Below are positions 41,415 to 51,310 of a stretch of 64,000 nucleotides of DNA, piece after piece (within the stretch, counting starts at the first letter, position 1; each line of letters begins with the position of its first letter). The DNA is from Lachnospiraceae bacterium JLR.KK002 (GTDB lineage Bacteria; Bacillota; Clostridia; Lachnospirales; Lachnospiraceae): the NCBI GenBank assembly GCA_036941025.1, contig JAYMNP010000001.1, forward strand, positions 1,302,001 through 1,366,000, written 5' to 3'. The position numbers and the translations under genes are program-made. The notes below the pieces were generated by a model. It did no database searches. It worked only from the letters and a program-made list of their open reading frames with translations, and was not told the origin of the DNA.

Positions 41415-42508
41415 ATAAATCTATACACTGCTGCGTCTGCTGGCTCTTTATGGGTTTTCAGACATCTCATCACTTCATATCCAATCTTTCGCAGGCTGGA
41501 AGAACCTCTCTTGGATATTTTCCTCTCTGTCCCCATAAACTGCCCTGACTGATAGGGCGGCGCGTCGATTCCTGCGTGGGCTATCAGGGCTTTTCCGCTA
41601 TGGAATCTTCTCACATCCCCAATCTCTGCAATCAATTTAGGCGCAAGGACATTTCCAACACCTCCCATTGCCCTGACAACCGGATATTCCGGCAGACTCT
41701 TGGCTAATGCCTGCATCTGTGTTAGAATGGTCATCAGAGTGTTATCGACTTCTCGTAACACCCGTACTGCCTCCTGTACCAGCATTTTGGTCGATGGGGT
41801 ATCGGAGGGTACTGTGGGGATGCCTTCTTTTGCCAGTGCATAGATCTTGACGGCTTTATCCTGGCTCTGATGGTATCCCTTCTCTTTTGCCCATTTCAGA
41901 TAGCTCTCTATAAACTGTTCCTCCGGTTTCTTCGTGATATTGTCATAATGCCAGTATTCTTCCGCAAAATCCCCCAGCTTATCTTTCCCATTTGTTTCAT
42001 TCCAGCCTTTCAGCAGCGTTTTGATCCCAGGCATCGTATAGTCCAGAAGATGAGTCAGTTCCAACACGCTCTCCACACGCATCCGCATATAGTGACGGTA
42101 CTGCCTTCCCAAAAGCTTCAGCTCCGCATAGACGCTTTCTTCTGCCTCATAGTCCTTCAGCCTGTACCAATGGTCAATCCCATAGTTAGAGATTGTAATG
42201 GCATCCTGCTTATCCGTTTTCACACGTCTTAACCCCTGACAGCGGTATTCCTTCATCTCAAATGGATTAATCACTGCCACAAACAGCCCTTTTTCTTTCA
42301 GATAGCTTAATACAGGCAGATGGTAGATCCCAGTAGCTTCCATGACCACACGGATGTCATCATTCAGACGCAGCAGCATGGAAGTCAGTTCGGACAGTTC
42401 TTTCTCCACATGACAGACTTCAAAAGGCCTGCTCACAACCTCACCATAAGGCTTTAAGATACATACGGTACTTTTTTCTTTTGACACATCAATTCCTACA
42501 CTTATCAT
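41363..42508 (-). pseudogene. IS110 transposase, C-terminus replaced by IS200 insertion
   Basis: Same start as copy 1 (MISVGIDVSKEK). Identical until YRFI near the insertion, then 15-20 residues from IS200 DNA to a stop at 41363. The last about 36 native codons lie at 40665-40773. The lost segment is the basic C-terminal helix; the DEDD residues and the conserved Ser remain, so partial activity cannot be excluded. Confidence 0.88.
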
Positions 42509-42772
42509 CTGTAACCTCCAAAATAAATCTGTAATTGTCCCATCCACACTTATTACCACTCATTTTAGTTCGTTACACGAAAGCACCTTACGGGTTTCAA
42601 CCTGCTTAAACGACTGCTTATAATAAGGGATGGTTGACGGTTTTTATGACGGATGTGGTTAATCCAAAAATCGCTTCGCCAGACCAATTACTCCCTTATC
42701 ATAAAAAAATAAGTGCAGAAGGTAAAGCACTATTGATATGCCTTATCTCTTACACTTATATGGTACTAAAAA
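42509..42772 (-). ncRNA. Putative IS110 bridge-RNA region, copy 2
   Basis: The same 264-nt upstream region as in copy 1, uninterrupted; a potential source of guide RNA even though this copy's transposase is damaged. Confidence 0.45.
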
Positions 42773-42816
42773 GAACTGTAATTTTTCCTTACAGTCCTTT
42801 ACCGGCCCAACGATTG

Positions 42817-43692
42817 TCACACCGAAAAATATTTTTTCACATATCCAATAAACCGTGCCATTGCGGGAGAAAGTGTCTGGTTCTTTTTCCAGACTAATAC
42901 GCATCCGCTGACAATCTCTGGCTCCAGCGGCCTTAAGCACAGGCTCTCATGGTCGCAAGTATACTCCATCATCAAAGCCAGTCCCATTCCTCCCTCTACC
43001 ATCAGAGATTCATTATTATGGGAAAGATTACATGTCGATGCCACCCGGATTTTTTCTGCCGCATCACCAAACCAGTTTTCCAGTAAATTGCGTACCGACT
43101 GCCGCTTTGCAATAATGAGCGGCATACCTGCCAGATCAGGCGGCGTTATCTTTTCTTTCTCTGCCAGCGGACAGTCCCGGCGCATAAGGACATGCCATTT
43201 TTCCTGCAGGGGCATCCTTACAAAATGATACCTGCTGATTTCTACCGGTTCCAATAAAAGTCCCATGTCCAGGATGCCGTTTTCCAATCGTTCTGTCACA
43301 TCATCTGCAATGGCAGTGTACATATGGAACACCACCTCTGGATATTCTTCCTGAAAAGAAGAAATCATCTCCGCTAACGGTTTCATATTCTGTGTTTCAC
43401 CACAGCCAATGGATATTTCCCCGGACACTGTTTCTTCACCATGCACCAGTTCTTTTTCTGTCTTTTCCGTCAAGTCCACAATTTCCTGCGCCCTGCGCCT
43501 AAGCAGCATCCCTTCCTCCGTCAGCAATACATTATGCCTGCCCCTGCGGAAAAGCTTGATCCCAAGTTCTTCCTCAAGCTGCATCATCTGTCTGGAAAGC
43601 GTAGGCTGGGTGATATGCAAAAGATTTGCGGCCTTTGTAATATTTTCCTCCCTTGCCACAGCTAAAAAATATTTTAAAACACGCAGTTCCAT
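42817..43692 (-). CDS. LysR-family transcriptional regulator
   Basis: Start taken at MELRVLKYFLAVARE (43692) after GGGGATG; an ATG two codons upstream is possible. The 291-residue protein has an N-terminal winged helix (NITKAANLLHITQPTLSRQM) and an effector domain. It is downstream of, and on the same strand as, a MATE transporter gene, with a 73-nt gap, so control of the transporter is plausible. Sits next to the left end (upstream end) of IS110 copy 2. Confidence 0.87.
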   Translation of the reverse strand: MELRVLKYFLAVAREENITKAANLLHITQPTLSRQMMQLEEELGIKLFRRGRHNVLLTEEGMLLRRRAQEIVDLTEKTEKELVHGEETVSGEISIGCGETQNMKPLAEMISSFQEEYPEVVFHMYTAIADDVTERLENGILDMGLLLEPVEISRYHFVRMPLQEKWHVLMRRDCPLAEKEKITPPDLAGMPLIIAKRQSVRNLLENWFGDAAEKIRVASTCNLSHNNESLMVEGGMGLALMMEYTCDHESLCLRPLEPEIVSGCVLVWKKNQTLSPAMARFIGYVKKYFSV

Positions 43693-43777
43693 AGCCATCC
43701 CCATTTCTTATAATGAAATACAATTCCTATCCATTATATTAACATGCTTCCAGCCTGAAATCAATGAACCCCAAGCC

Positions 43778-45106
43778 TTAAATCAGCCGGAATTGTTTCC
43801 ATTTTCCTTTTTGAAAGCGAATGTAAAAAACCACAGCGCGGACGCACCAGTCCATGCACATTGCCCATGCAATGCCAATCACGCCCATATCCATAACAAT
43901 GGCAAATAACAGCGAAAAAATAAGCCTTGCGCCAATCGTTGTAATTAATGACACCGCCATTGTAAATTTCACATCCCCGGCTGCGCGCATTCCTTTCCCC
44001 AACGGATCCGCAAAGGGAAAGGCAGCACAGTTAAAAATATTATGGATCAAAACCAGCATGACCGTCAGCGTTTTGGTTTCCTCAGCCACATCATAAAACT
44101 TCATGACAAAAGGCGTAAGGGCAAACACGGCCGCATTCCACACAACAGACATCAGAATTGTTATCTTTGAAAGTTTTCGGAAATAATACTCTGCCTGCTC
44201 CGTGTCCCTGCTTCCCATGCATTGTCCAATTACCGTAATAAACACCGGCCCCATCGTCACACAAACTAGGGCAGCCAAAGACCAGATGCTCTGTGCAATT
44301 CCATTCGCAGCAATTTGTGATGTGCCAAACAGCGCCACGACACTGCTCAGAGCCACCTTGACAAACTGGAAAATCCCCTGTTCCACGCCATTTGGCACAG
44401 CAATCCTTAATATTTTTTTTAACAGCCCGAAATTAAAACAGCCAATCCACCTCCATCTGTAACGGACACTGTTTTCTTTCCAAAAACAAAGGATTGTCAC
44501 TGCCACTGCTGAAAATGTCCTTGCAATCAGGGAGGGATATGCTACCCCCGCCACTCCCGCATGAAGGACAAATACACCGAAAATATTTCCAATGATATTA
44601 ATCAGGTTAGAAATAACTGCAAGATACATCGTCACAGTTGTTTTGCCAATGCTCCGAAAAAGCGCTGCGCCGGCATTATAAACGGCAAGAGCCGGATAAG
44701 AATAGGCAGAAATCCGCAGGTACACCAGGCAGGCTTCCATCACATCCTGTTCCACTTTTCCGAACAGAAACCTCATCAGCGGATACCCAAAAAGCAGGAC
44801 GGCAGCCATAATCCCCAATGAAAAAAGAATGGAAGCCATGAAAAGCTGGCTGGCAGACTCTCCCGCCATTTCCCGCTTTTTCCCGCCAATATACTGGCTG
44901 ACAATAACAGCTCCACCCGAAGCCAACGCCGTAAACAGGAAAATAAAAATCGTGTTAAAGGAATTGACCAAAGATACCCCCGACACCGCAGACTCCCCGG
45001 CAAAACTAATCACAAAAGTATCTGCCAGGCCAACCAATATTACCAGAAGCTGTTCCAGAAACAACGGGACAATCATCCTCTTTAAATCCTTATTGCTAAA
45101 CATCAT
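43778..45106 (-). CDS. MATE-family efflux transporter
   Basis: A 442-residue transporter with twelve predicted helices. N-lobe motif MIVPLFLEQLLVILVG and GLADTFVISFAGESA, C-lobe AVPNGVEQGIFQFVKVALS, are typical of the NorM/DinF-like group exporting cationic compounds by Na+ or H+ antiport. GAGGTGAAGA lies before two adjacent ATG codons. Substrate unknown. Confidence 0.92.
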   Translation of the reverse strand: MMFSNKDLKRMIVPLFLEQLLVILVGLADTFVISFAGESAVSGVSLVNSFNTIFIFLFTALASGGAVIVSQYIGGKKREMAGESASQLFMASILFSLGIMAAVLLFGYPLMRFLFGKVEQDVMEACLVYLRISAYSYPALAVYNAGAALFRSIGKTTVTMYLAVISNLINIIGNIFGVFVLHAGVAGVAYPSLIARTFSAVAVTILCFWKENSVRYRWRWIGCFNFGLLKKILRIAVPNGVEQGIFQFVKVALSSVVALFGTSQIAANGIAQSIWSLAALVCVTMGPVFITVIGQCMGSRDTEQAEYYFRKLSKITILMSVVWNAAVFALTPFVMKFYDVAEETKTLTVMLVLIHNIFNCAAFPFADPLGKGMRAAGDVKFTMAVSLITTIGARLIFSLLFAIVMDMGVIGIAWAMCMDWCVRAVVFYIRFQKGKWKQFRLI

Positions 45107-45411
45107 TCTTCACCTCTTTATCCATTGCCCATATTTTGCACAAGCCACATGATCCACTGTTTCCAATGAAGGGTACTTTCCAGACCTCTGTTCGTTTTTC
45201 CTATTATCATATTATAATTTCCCGTAAATGTCTAATGCTTATATCAAATTATCAGAAATGCGTAAAAAGCATATATACCCACTCCTTCCTTTCAACTAGA
45301 TTTTAGATTTCATCATATATCAAATCAATTTACACATTAACAGATTTATATTATTACATTCCACCTTCATAACATAATATCCCGTCCTGCTTTTCGTTCC
45401 TATTTCAAAGA

Positions 45412-45794
45412 GTTATCCCGTATCGGGATAACCAGAGCAAGATTCGCCTGAGTTACTCAAAACCCACTTCGTGGATTTTGCTTACTCGGCAAACTTGATG
45501 GGGATTCCGTCTACGCTCCGCTCCGGTCTGCGCTAAACGGATGTCCACCGGACATCCAGCGCCCCCATGCCCTCGGTTCTGGCATATTTTCCAAATATGC
45601 AGGTTGGCTCCTATTAAAAATAGTCGCAGCGTGATTGTACCAATCACGGAGAAATCTAAACATTTCTATAAAAAATCCTTTTTTCGTTTCCCATTGGCGT
45701 TCCCTAATCGGCTTATTTTATAGGAACTCTTTTTAGTCCCTATAATTAGGAAAGAAATATCATTCTTACAATTTTCACAGAAAGGAACTATGCA
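45412..45794 (+). other. Hairpin-rich intergenic region, candidate oriT
   Basis: Upstream of mobC-like and relaxase genes, this non-coding stretch carries GTTATCCCG-TAT-CGGGATAAC (45412-45432), the dispersed repeat copy C, GCATATTT/AAATATGC (about 45582-45602), and CGTGATTG-TAC-CAATCACG (about 45630-45648). Origins of transfer often lie here. No nic consensus was recognised. 45107-45411 shows no gene or clear site. Confidence 0.4.
45509..45565 (-). repeat. Dispersed 56-bp structured repeat, copy C
   Basis: On the minus strand: GGCGCTGGACATCC-GGT-GGATGTCCGTTTAGCGC, then AGACCGGAGCGGAGCGTAGAC. Same fold as copies A and B. Confidence 0.85.
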
Positions 45795-46211
45795 ATGGCA
45801 AGACCAAAGAAAGACAAGGAATTACAACACAAACACCAAATCATGCTCCGCCTTACCGATACGGAATATGACATCGTCTATGAAAGTGCTAAAGCTGCGC
45901 ACCTTCCACTGGCTGAATATGTCCGAAAACAAATTATGAAGCAGAAGGTCACAGCGAAATATGAGATTGTGGCAGACCTGCCGGAGTTGAAAAAGCTGGT
46001 TGCTGAATTTGGGAAAATCGGCAGCAACTTAAACCAGATTGCAAGGCACTTTAACAGCGGCGGCATCCATTCACAGGAAATGCGTAAGGCAATAGACCAG
46101 AGTGTGGCCAGAATCTATGAAATGAAATATGAAGTTTTGAAGATGGCGGGAGATTTCCAGGCGGTTTCTGGAGGGCATTCTCATGGCAATCCTGAAACAC
46201 ATAGCGAGTAA
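45795..46211 (+). CDS. mobC: MobC-like relaxosome accessory protein
   Basis: A 138-residue protein with an N-terminal ribbon-helix-helix-like segment (MLRLTDTEYDIVYESAKAA) and the MobC signature KIGSNLNQIARHFNSGG. Such proteins bind oriT and help the relaxase to nick. AGAAAGGAACT precedes the ATG. The relaxase frame starts 29 nt before its stop, so the two are coupled. Confidence 0.87.
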   Translation: MARPKKDKELQHKHQIMLRLTDTEYDIVYESAKAAHLPLAEYVRKQIMKQKVTAKYEIVADLPELKKLVAEFGKIGSNLNQIARHFNSGGIHSQEMRKAIDQSVARIYEMKYEVLKMAGDFQAVSGGHSHGNPETHSE

Positions 46212-47834
46212 AAATGCCAGTTATGCAGAGATACAGCGTTATCTCATGTTTGAACACGATGAAGATACCAACAAACCGATATTTGATGAAAATGGTGAAT
46301 TGATCCCACGTAAGGAATATATCATGGACGGCCTAAACTGTGATCCGTTCACATTCGACATGGAGTGCAGGGAACTAAATGCCCTATACCACAAAAACGA
46401 ATCCTATGATGAAATCAAATCCCACCATTATATCATCAGTTTCGATCCAAAGGATGTAACAGAAAATGGATTGACCGGGGAACAGGCACAGCAGATCGGA
46501 ATGGAATATGAAAAGAAGAACTTCCCCGGACATCAGGCTCTTGTCTGTACCCACATGGACGGGCATAATGAGAGCGGCAACATCCATGTGCATATCGTAA
46601 TCAACAGCCTGCGTAAATTTGATGTGGAACGTCAGGACTTCATGGAACGCCCATGCGATTCCCGTGCCGGGTATAAGCATCATGTTACCAAAGATTACCT
46701 GATCCACTTAAAGCAGTCGCTCATGGATATATGCCGCCGGGAACGTCTGCACCAAGTGGATCTGCTTGCCCCGGCAGGGAAGAAAATCACAGACCGGGAA
46801 TACCATGCAGGACGCAGAGGGCAAAAAAACTGGATGAACGTAACAGACAGCTCCGTGCAGACGGACTTGCGCCGCGAAAAACGATATTCCAGACGCAGAA
46901 AGATTTCCTACGGTCTGCAATCGAAGATACCGCAGCCGTTTCCTGCAACCAGGAAGATTTTCAGACATTGCTTTTGGAAAAATATAATATCCGGCTGAAG
47001 GTCAGCCGTGGCAGGTTCAGCTACCTTCACCCGGAGCGAAACAAGTATATCACCGGAAGGATGCTCGGCACACATTATGAAGAAGATTACCTCTGGGAGC
47101 TGTTTAAGGAAAATGCAGAGAGTAAAGAAAACAAAAAGAAAACAGTTGATACGGAAAAATATAATACAAAACCGAAAGAAGATGCAAATCAGCCATCCAA
47201 TCTACTGTATGAGGAATCTCTATCAATCCTTTTTATCAAGTCAGATTTGCGGCTGGTGGTTGATCTGCAGGATTGCGTAAAGGCACAGCAGAATGCCGCC
47301 TACGCTAACAATGTGAAACTTTCCAACCTGAAAGAGATGGCTAAAACTGTCGCTTATATATAGGAGAATGGGTATGATACAAGGGATTCCCTGGAAGATT
47401 CTTTTTCAGAAATTAAAAACCATGCTTCCACTTCCCGAAAAGATTTGAAGTCTGTGGAAGACAATCTCCGGAAGGTAAATGAGCAGATCCATTACACAGG
47501 CCAATACCTTGCCAATAAACCTGTCTACCAAAAGTTTGTGAAAACAAAGAATAAAGGGCAATTCCGGCAGGAGCATCCGACGGAAATCGCACTCTATGAA
47601 GCGGCACGAAAATTTTTAAAAGAGCAGTCCGCAGACAGGAAACTCCCCTCCATGAAGCTATTGAAAGCAGAAAAGGACAAGCTGCTCCAACAGAAAAAAG
47701 AGGCACTGAAAACCTACCATTACTACCGGGATTACCAAAAAGAATTGAATACTGTCTGCTCCAATGTTGATAAGATTTTGGGACATCCGAACACCAGACA
47801 GCCGGAAAAACAAAAAAGCGCTGACATTTCTTAA
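46183..47834 (+). pseudogene. MobA/VirD2-type relaxase with frameshift and amber codon
   Basis: GGAGGGCATTCTC precedes ATG 46183. The N-terminal domain carries tyrosine-containing NASYAEIQRYL and the metal motif HMDGHNESGNIHVHIV, typical MOBP/MobA. The frame breaks at an A-run (46823-46829, seven As; eight restore frame) inside GRRGQKKLDERNRQL, continues in frame 3, meets TAG at 47361-47363 (between AYI and ENGYDTRDS, where a Gln codon CAG would fit) and resumes to 47834. As read, only a truncated relaxase (271 residues with altered tail) is made. Confidence 0.85.
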
Positions 47835-47910
47835 CCGTTCTGAACAGAAAAACAGCCGCAGGATTACAAAGAATTTTGCGGCTGTCTTTTTCCCAACGAA
47901 ATGAATATAA

Positions 47911-48546
47911 TTAAAAAATATCTTCATTCACTTTAGGGATTATTCCGTCAAGGCTTTCACTTTTTTCTCTCATTATATGAAGCATTTCATCCAATTTTTT
48001 CTCCACATATTTCCTCATTTCCTCCCGTGCCGCTTCTGTCGGCTCAAAAGAAAAATAGAGCGGCTTTTTCCATCCCTCCCGGAACGGATAAGGGAAAACA
48101 TATAATTTCTTCACTTCCGGCATATCTGTAAACAACTGGAAAATCTCATAGGTCAGGATTTCCCCACATATCAGGACAGAGCCTGTATCTGCATAATAAA
48201 TCTGTCCCTGATACGTCGGCATACCCAAGGATGAAAGTTGCTTCAATGCATTCATCCGTATCAGTTCTATCTGTGTTCCTTGCCCCACATGCCATTTTGT
48301 CTGCGGGGCAAGCTCCCTGTAAATTCGTCCGGCTTCTTCGTCCTCCCTGATATTACCGTCATAGTCATATCTGTAATTTTCTACCTGTACCCGGCCGTAT
48401 GCAATCAGGCTTGTGAAAAGTGCAAGGGAATCCAGGTCAACATACACGAACATATGCCCCCTGCCCTGGTAGGAGCATAAAATATCCTCTAAAGCATCCA
48501 TGATTTTCTTCATGGTTTCATATTTTTTGTCAGATTCTTTTTCCAT
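47911..48546 (-). CDS. Hypothetical protein of the mobile element
   Basis: A 211-residue soluble, charged protein that I cannot assign. Notable: HMFVYVDLDSLALF, GQIYYADTGSVLICGE, and a basic C-terminus. GGGGAGAAGG precedes the ATG. The next gene upstream on the same strand ends 15 nt away, so they form a unit. Convergent with the broken relaxase. Confidence 0.6.
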   Translation of the reverse strand: MEKESDKKYETMKKIMDALEDILCSYQGRGHMFVYVDLDSLALFTSLIAYGRVQVENYRYDYDGNIREDEEAGRIYRELAPQTKWHVGQGTQIELIRMNALKQLSSLGMPTYQGQIYYADTGSVLICGEILTYEIFQLFTDMPEVKKLYVFPYPFREGWKKPLYFSFEPTEAAREEMRKYVEKKLDEMLHIMREKSESLDGIIPKVNEDIF

Positions 48547-48561
48547 TCCTTCTCCCCGGTT

Positions 48562-49056
48562 TTACGCCCCGCTTCTGCTGTCTGAAATATTTACCGGCAT
48601 ATCTTGTGTCTTATCCGATATTTCAGCCTGGTTTGCAGCTGCCGCTTTCTCCATCTTTTCTTTCTTCAACTGCCCTGTCCGTCCTAAATCCACATAGTGT
48701 GTCGCGTATGCTTTTTCAATCTCCGGATTTCCGCTTTTGCTGAACCGTAAGGGTATTACCGGCTTATGCCCATGCTTTTTCTTCACGCCCCACCGCTTGT
48801 AATAGCAGAATGACGGTTTCAGATCCGTTTTCTTTGCATAGGAACGGATCTGTTTCATAATAAAAGAAAGTTTCTTTAAATTACACGTACACACCGCTTC
48901 CAGATACCGTACTTTCCCGGATCTCCAGTCCTCATATTTCTGCTTAGGCAGGACTCCTATATCAACCAGCACATCTGCAGGAGCAGCATATCCCCTTTGC
49001 TGGCACTGGTGATAGACCGCAGAATGTACTTTTCCTATCAGTTCTGATTCTTTCAC
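48562..49056 (-). CDS. Hypothetical mobile-element protein
   Basis: Start taken as GTG 49056 behind GGAGGGC; ATG 49092 lies in the loop of a terminator-like hairpin and ATG 49068 overlaps the RBS. About 164 residues. The core YEDWRSGKVRYLEAVC..NLKKLS is found in accessory proteins of Clostridia elements; basic (KRWGVKKKHGHK). Function unknown; DNA or RNA binding is a guess from charge. Confidence 0.6.
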   Translation of the reverse strand: MKESELIGKVHSAVYHQCQQRGYAAPADVLVDIGVLPKQKYEDWRSGKVRYLEAVCTCNLKKLSFIMKQIRSYAKKTDLKPSFCYYKRWGVKKKHGHKPVIPLRFSKSGNPEIEKAYATHYVDLGRTGQLKKEKMEKAAAANQAEISDKTQDMPVNISDSRSGA

Positions 49057-49076
49057 TTTGCCCTCCATATGAATAA

Positions 49077-49104
49077 CCCCGGCTGTATTCATTTGCAGCC
49101 GGGG
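49077..49104 (-). terminator. Hairpin downstream of Rpn-family gene
   Basis: CCCCGGCTG and CAGCCGGGG pair across a 10-nt loop, followed on the minus strand by TTATTC. Probably ends the Rpn transcript. Confidence 0.65.
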
Positions 49105-49146
49105 ATTCTATATATTCTTTCTTTTGTGTCTGTTGGCCGACAGATA

Positions 49147-50034
49147 TTAGATTGTTTGAAACAATTCTTTTTCAATTTCCTGAATATCCCTCGCTGAAAG
49201 ATCGGTAAAATATTCAGCAACTTCATCTACCGTTATTTTCCCGGCCTTCAACATCTTTACCGCCGCTTTCCTTGCTGTTTCTTTCTTTTCGCTCGCAACA
49301 TGGGTACGCATGATCCTTTCTTCATCAAATAAAGCCATCATAATAGATATAACCTCCTTTTCCCTGCCTGCCAAAAACTCACGGAGCACATCCCTGTCCT
49401 TACAGATGCGGATGGTTTCCGTGACAGCTTCCCGGCTCCTCCCATACTGTTTCACCTGTTCATTATATACTTTTGTAAAATTTACATACTGGCTGATAAT
49501 GTCATTCCCTTTGCCACCGTAAAGCACTTTCACCTTTACTTCAATGGCACATTCCTTCCCGCCGAAAAATTCTTTGGAAAGTGAGATCATTTCCGGCCTG
49601 CTGGCACGCTCTCCTGTAAAAATCATGTATAACTCCGGTTCTGGGACATGAACCTTCTTGTTCCCGTATAAGTCTGCACCCTGTTCCTCAAAGTAATCAT
49701 GGTAAATCTGCACTAAATACATCAGCACTCGTATAATGATATTCATCGTCCATGAAGATTGATGCTCAATCAGAAACATGATTTTATCCCCAACCCTGAA
49801 AGCCAGGTCATTATAGAGTCCATTCGTGAGTACATTCCTTATTGTAATGTCCGTAAGCGCATCTTCCGTCGTCTCCGCATCCTCTGGGTGGAGCGCACGG
49901 TATAGCTGCATCAGGTACTTCTTATCCCGGAAAAGCGTTGAAAAAACACTGTCTTTCGCCGTATATTTTGCAAACGCCTCCTTTTTCTCTGCTGTTTTTT
50001 CTTCTGGTTCTTCCTGTAATGTTTCACCCTGCAT
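49147..50034 (-). CDS. Rpn/PD-(D/E)XK family nuclease-like protein
   Basis: A 295-residue protein of the recombination-promoting nuclease (Rpn, transposase_31-like) family. DSVFSTLFRDKKYLMQLYRAL, VGDKIMFLIEHQSSW (PD-(D/E)XK acidic and Gln residues), ISQYVNFTKVYNEQVKQYG. C-terminal helical tail with MLKAGKITVDEVAEYF. Family members nick DNA and are implicated in recA-independent transfer or phage defence. GGGGTGATATT lies before the ATG. Own transcription unit. Confidence 0.85.
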   Translation of the reverse strand: MQGETLQEEPEEKTAEKKEAFAKYTAKDSVFSTLFRDKKYLMQLYRALHPEDAETTEDALTDITIRNVLTNGLYNDLAFRVGDKIMFLIEHQSSWTMNIIIRVLMYLVQIYHDYFEEQGADLYGNKKVHVPEPELYMIFTGERASRPEMISLSKEFFGGKECAIEVKVKVLYGGKGNDIISQYVNFTKVYNEQVKQYGRSREAVTETIRICKDRDVLREFLAGREKEVISIMMALFDEERIMRTHVASEKKETARKAAVKMLKAGKITVDEVAEYFTDLSARDIQEIEKELFQTI

Positions 50035-50186
50035 AATATCACCCCAGTTCTGGTTTTTGCCAATTGGCCTGGCAAATCGGCTATGCCCTGCCTGCTATGG
50101 TTTTATTATACAGAGAAAATCCCTATTGTTCAAGACATAAAAAGAGAGAAGCATCCGGCAGCGTTCGCCAGACACTTCTCCATTCC

Positions 50187-51083
50187 TTACTTCCGTCTGC
50201 GCTCTATATCCTCTGCCATTGCCATCTGCTGCACAGGTTTTCCATACCGCTTTGCGATCTCCGCCTGTTTGCGGCGCAGCTTTTCCAGGACGGACGCCCT
50301 GCCATTCTTCCCTCTGGGGGACATATTGTTCCGTCTGCCGTCAATCATGTTGTAGTTCTGTTCTTCCTCTATCTCAGAACTGCGGAGATACTCCCCATTC
50401 TCCATATATCTCTGCCAGTTTTCAAGCAGCGGCTTATCCATTGCATTGCCAGATTGCGTCTGGATATTCCCATCGGGTATTTCCTGTTTTTGCAGCTCTG
50501 CGGTAAGCTGCGGCGGATTGTGGTAATCCTTAATCTGCTGTAAGGCCGTCTGGTCAAAGCCCTGATATGTATGGTCTACAATTATTTTTCCTTCTTCATC
50601 CAGCACAACCCATGCCACCTCTTTTCCATAGGTTTCATGCTCCATCAGGAAGAACTGCCTGCCGTCTATGGTAATGCTGTCAAAAGCGTGCCAGCTCCCT
50701 TCTTTCCCTTCGATATGGAAATCTGACGTATCAACCGACACAAGTGCGCCGGATGAACCCATCCGGATAAATCCGGCTATAACGGTAAACCCATCTTTCT
50801 CAACATAGTAGGAAGTCACAACACCGTCCTTATTCAACACAAGCACATCGCTGACACTGATCGAATGCCCATGAAATGTCCGTGGCAGTTTCTCATTGAA
50901 ACGCCTGCGGATCTGTTCCGGTTCGTCTCCCGGCTGCATCCGTGCCAGGTACTCCTGCTCATAGTTCTTATACTGTATCTGGATTCCCTTTTCCTGCAGT
51001 ATACTGTAAGGACGGAACCGTATCTGCCTGTTTTCCAGGATGTTTTTAAGCTGGTAGAGTGCAAATTGGTTCACATCCATCAT
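50187..51083 (-). CDS. YodL/polyvalent-domain element protein
   Basis: A 298-residue protein of conjugative elements. Residues about 15-115: YodL-like (FHGHSISVSDVLVLNKDG). Residues about 130-205: WHAFDSITIDGRQFFLMEHE..GFDQTAL, a domain repeated in the upstream 1235-codon gene. C-terminus basic, ending in RASVLEKLRRKQAEIAKR-like sequence shared in style with that protein. Starts with ATGA overlap of the TTRAP gene stop. Function unknown. Confidence 0.72.
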   Translation of the reverse strand: MMDVNQFALYQLKNILENRQIRFRPYSILQEKGIQIQYKNYEQEYLARMQPGDEPEQIRRRFNEKLPRTFHGHSISVSDVLVLNKDGVVTSYYVEKDGFTVIAGFIRMGSSGALVSVDTSDFHIEGKEGSWHAFDSITIDGRQFFLMEHETYGKEVAWVVLDEEGKIIVDHTYQGFDQTALQQIKDYHNPPQLTAELQKQEIPDGNIQTQSGNAMDKPLLENWQRYMENGEYLRSSEIEEEQNYNMIDGRRNNMSPRGKNGRASVLEKLRRKQAEIAKRYGKPVQQMAMAEDIERRRK

Positions 51084-51310
51084 TCATCCTCCACCGGTTC
51101 CTCTTTGTACGGTTCCAAATCCATGTTTAAAAATGCTTCATCCGTAAGGAACCACAGCTTTTCCAGTGTGCTGTTAATAAGTGCAAGCATTTCTTCATCC
51201 CTGCCGATGTAGGGGATCACGTTATGTATTTCCTCTATAGTTGCCTGCCTGCTTTCCTTTTGGAACATTGCTATCAGGAAATATTCATTTTCCTCAAACC
51301 TCACCATCAT
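51080..51310 (-). CDS. TTRAP-type transposon-transfer assisting protein
   Basis: Start at MMVRFEENEYFLIAMF (51310); AAGGAGAACC precedes. The 76-residue product resembles the transposon-transfer-assisting family (YFLIAMF, INSTLEKLWFLTDEAFLNMDL). Overlaps its neighbours by ATGA on each side, so three genes are translationally coupled. A longer frame to 51385 overlaps the upstream gene and lacks an RBS. Confidence 0.75.
   Translation of the reverse strand: MMVRFEENEYFLIAMFQKESRQATIEEIHNVIPYIGRDEEMLALINSTLEKLWFLTDEAFLNMDLEPYKEEPVEDE

Larger units (their letters stand above)
40536..42772 (-). mobile_element. IS110-family insertion sequence, copy 2, interrupted
   Basis: Matches copy 1 from end to end apart from a 641-bp insertion at 40774-41414. 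Right end GGTACTAAAAA, left end CATAAAAACC. Without the insertion its length is 1596 bp. It sits between the bglF pseudogene and a LysR gene. Confidence 0.92.
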
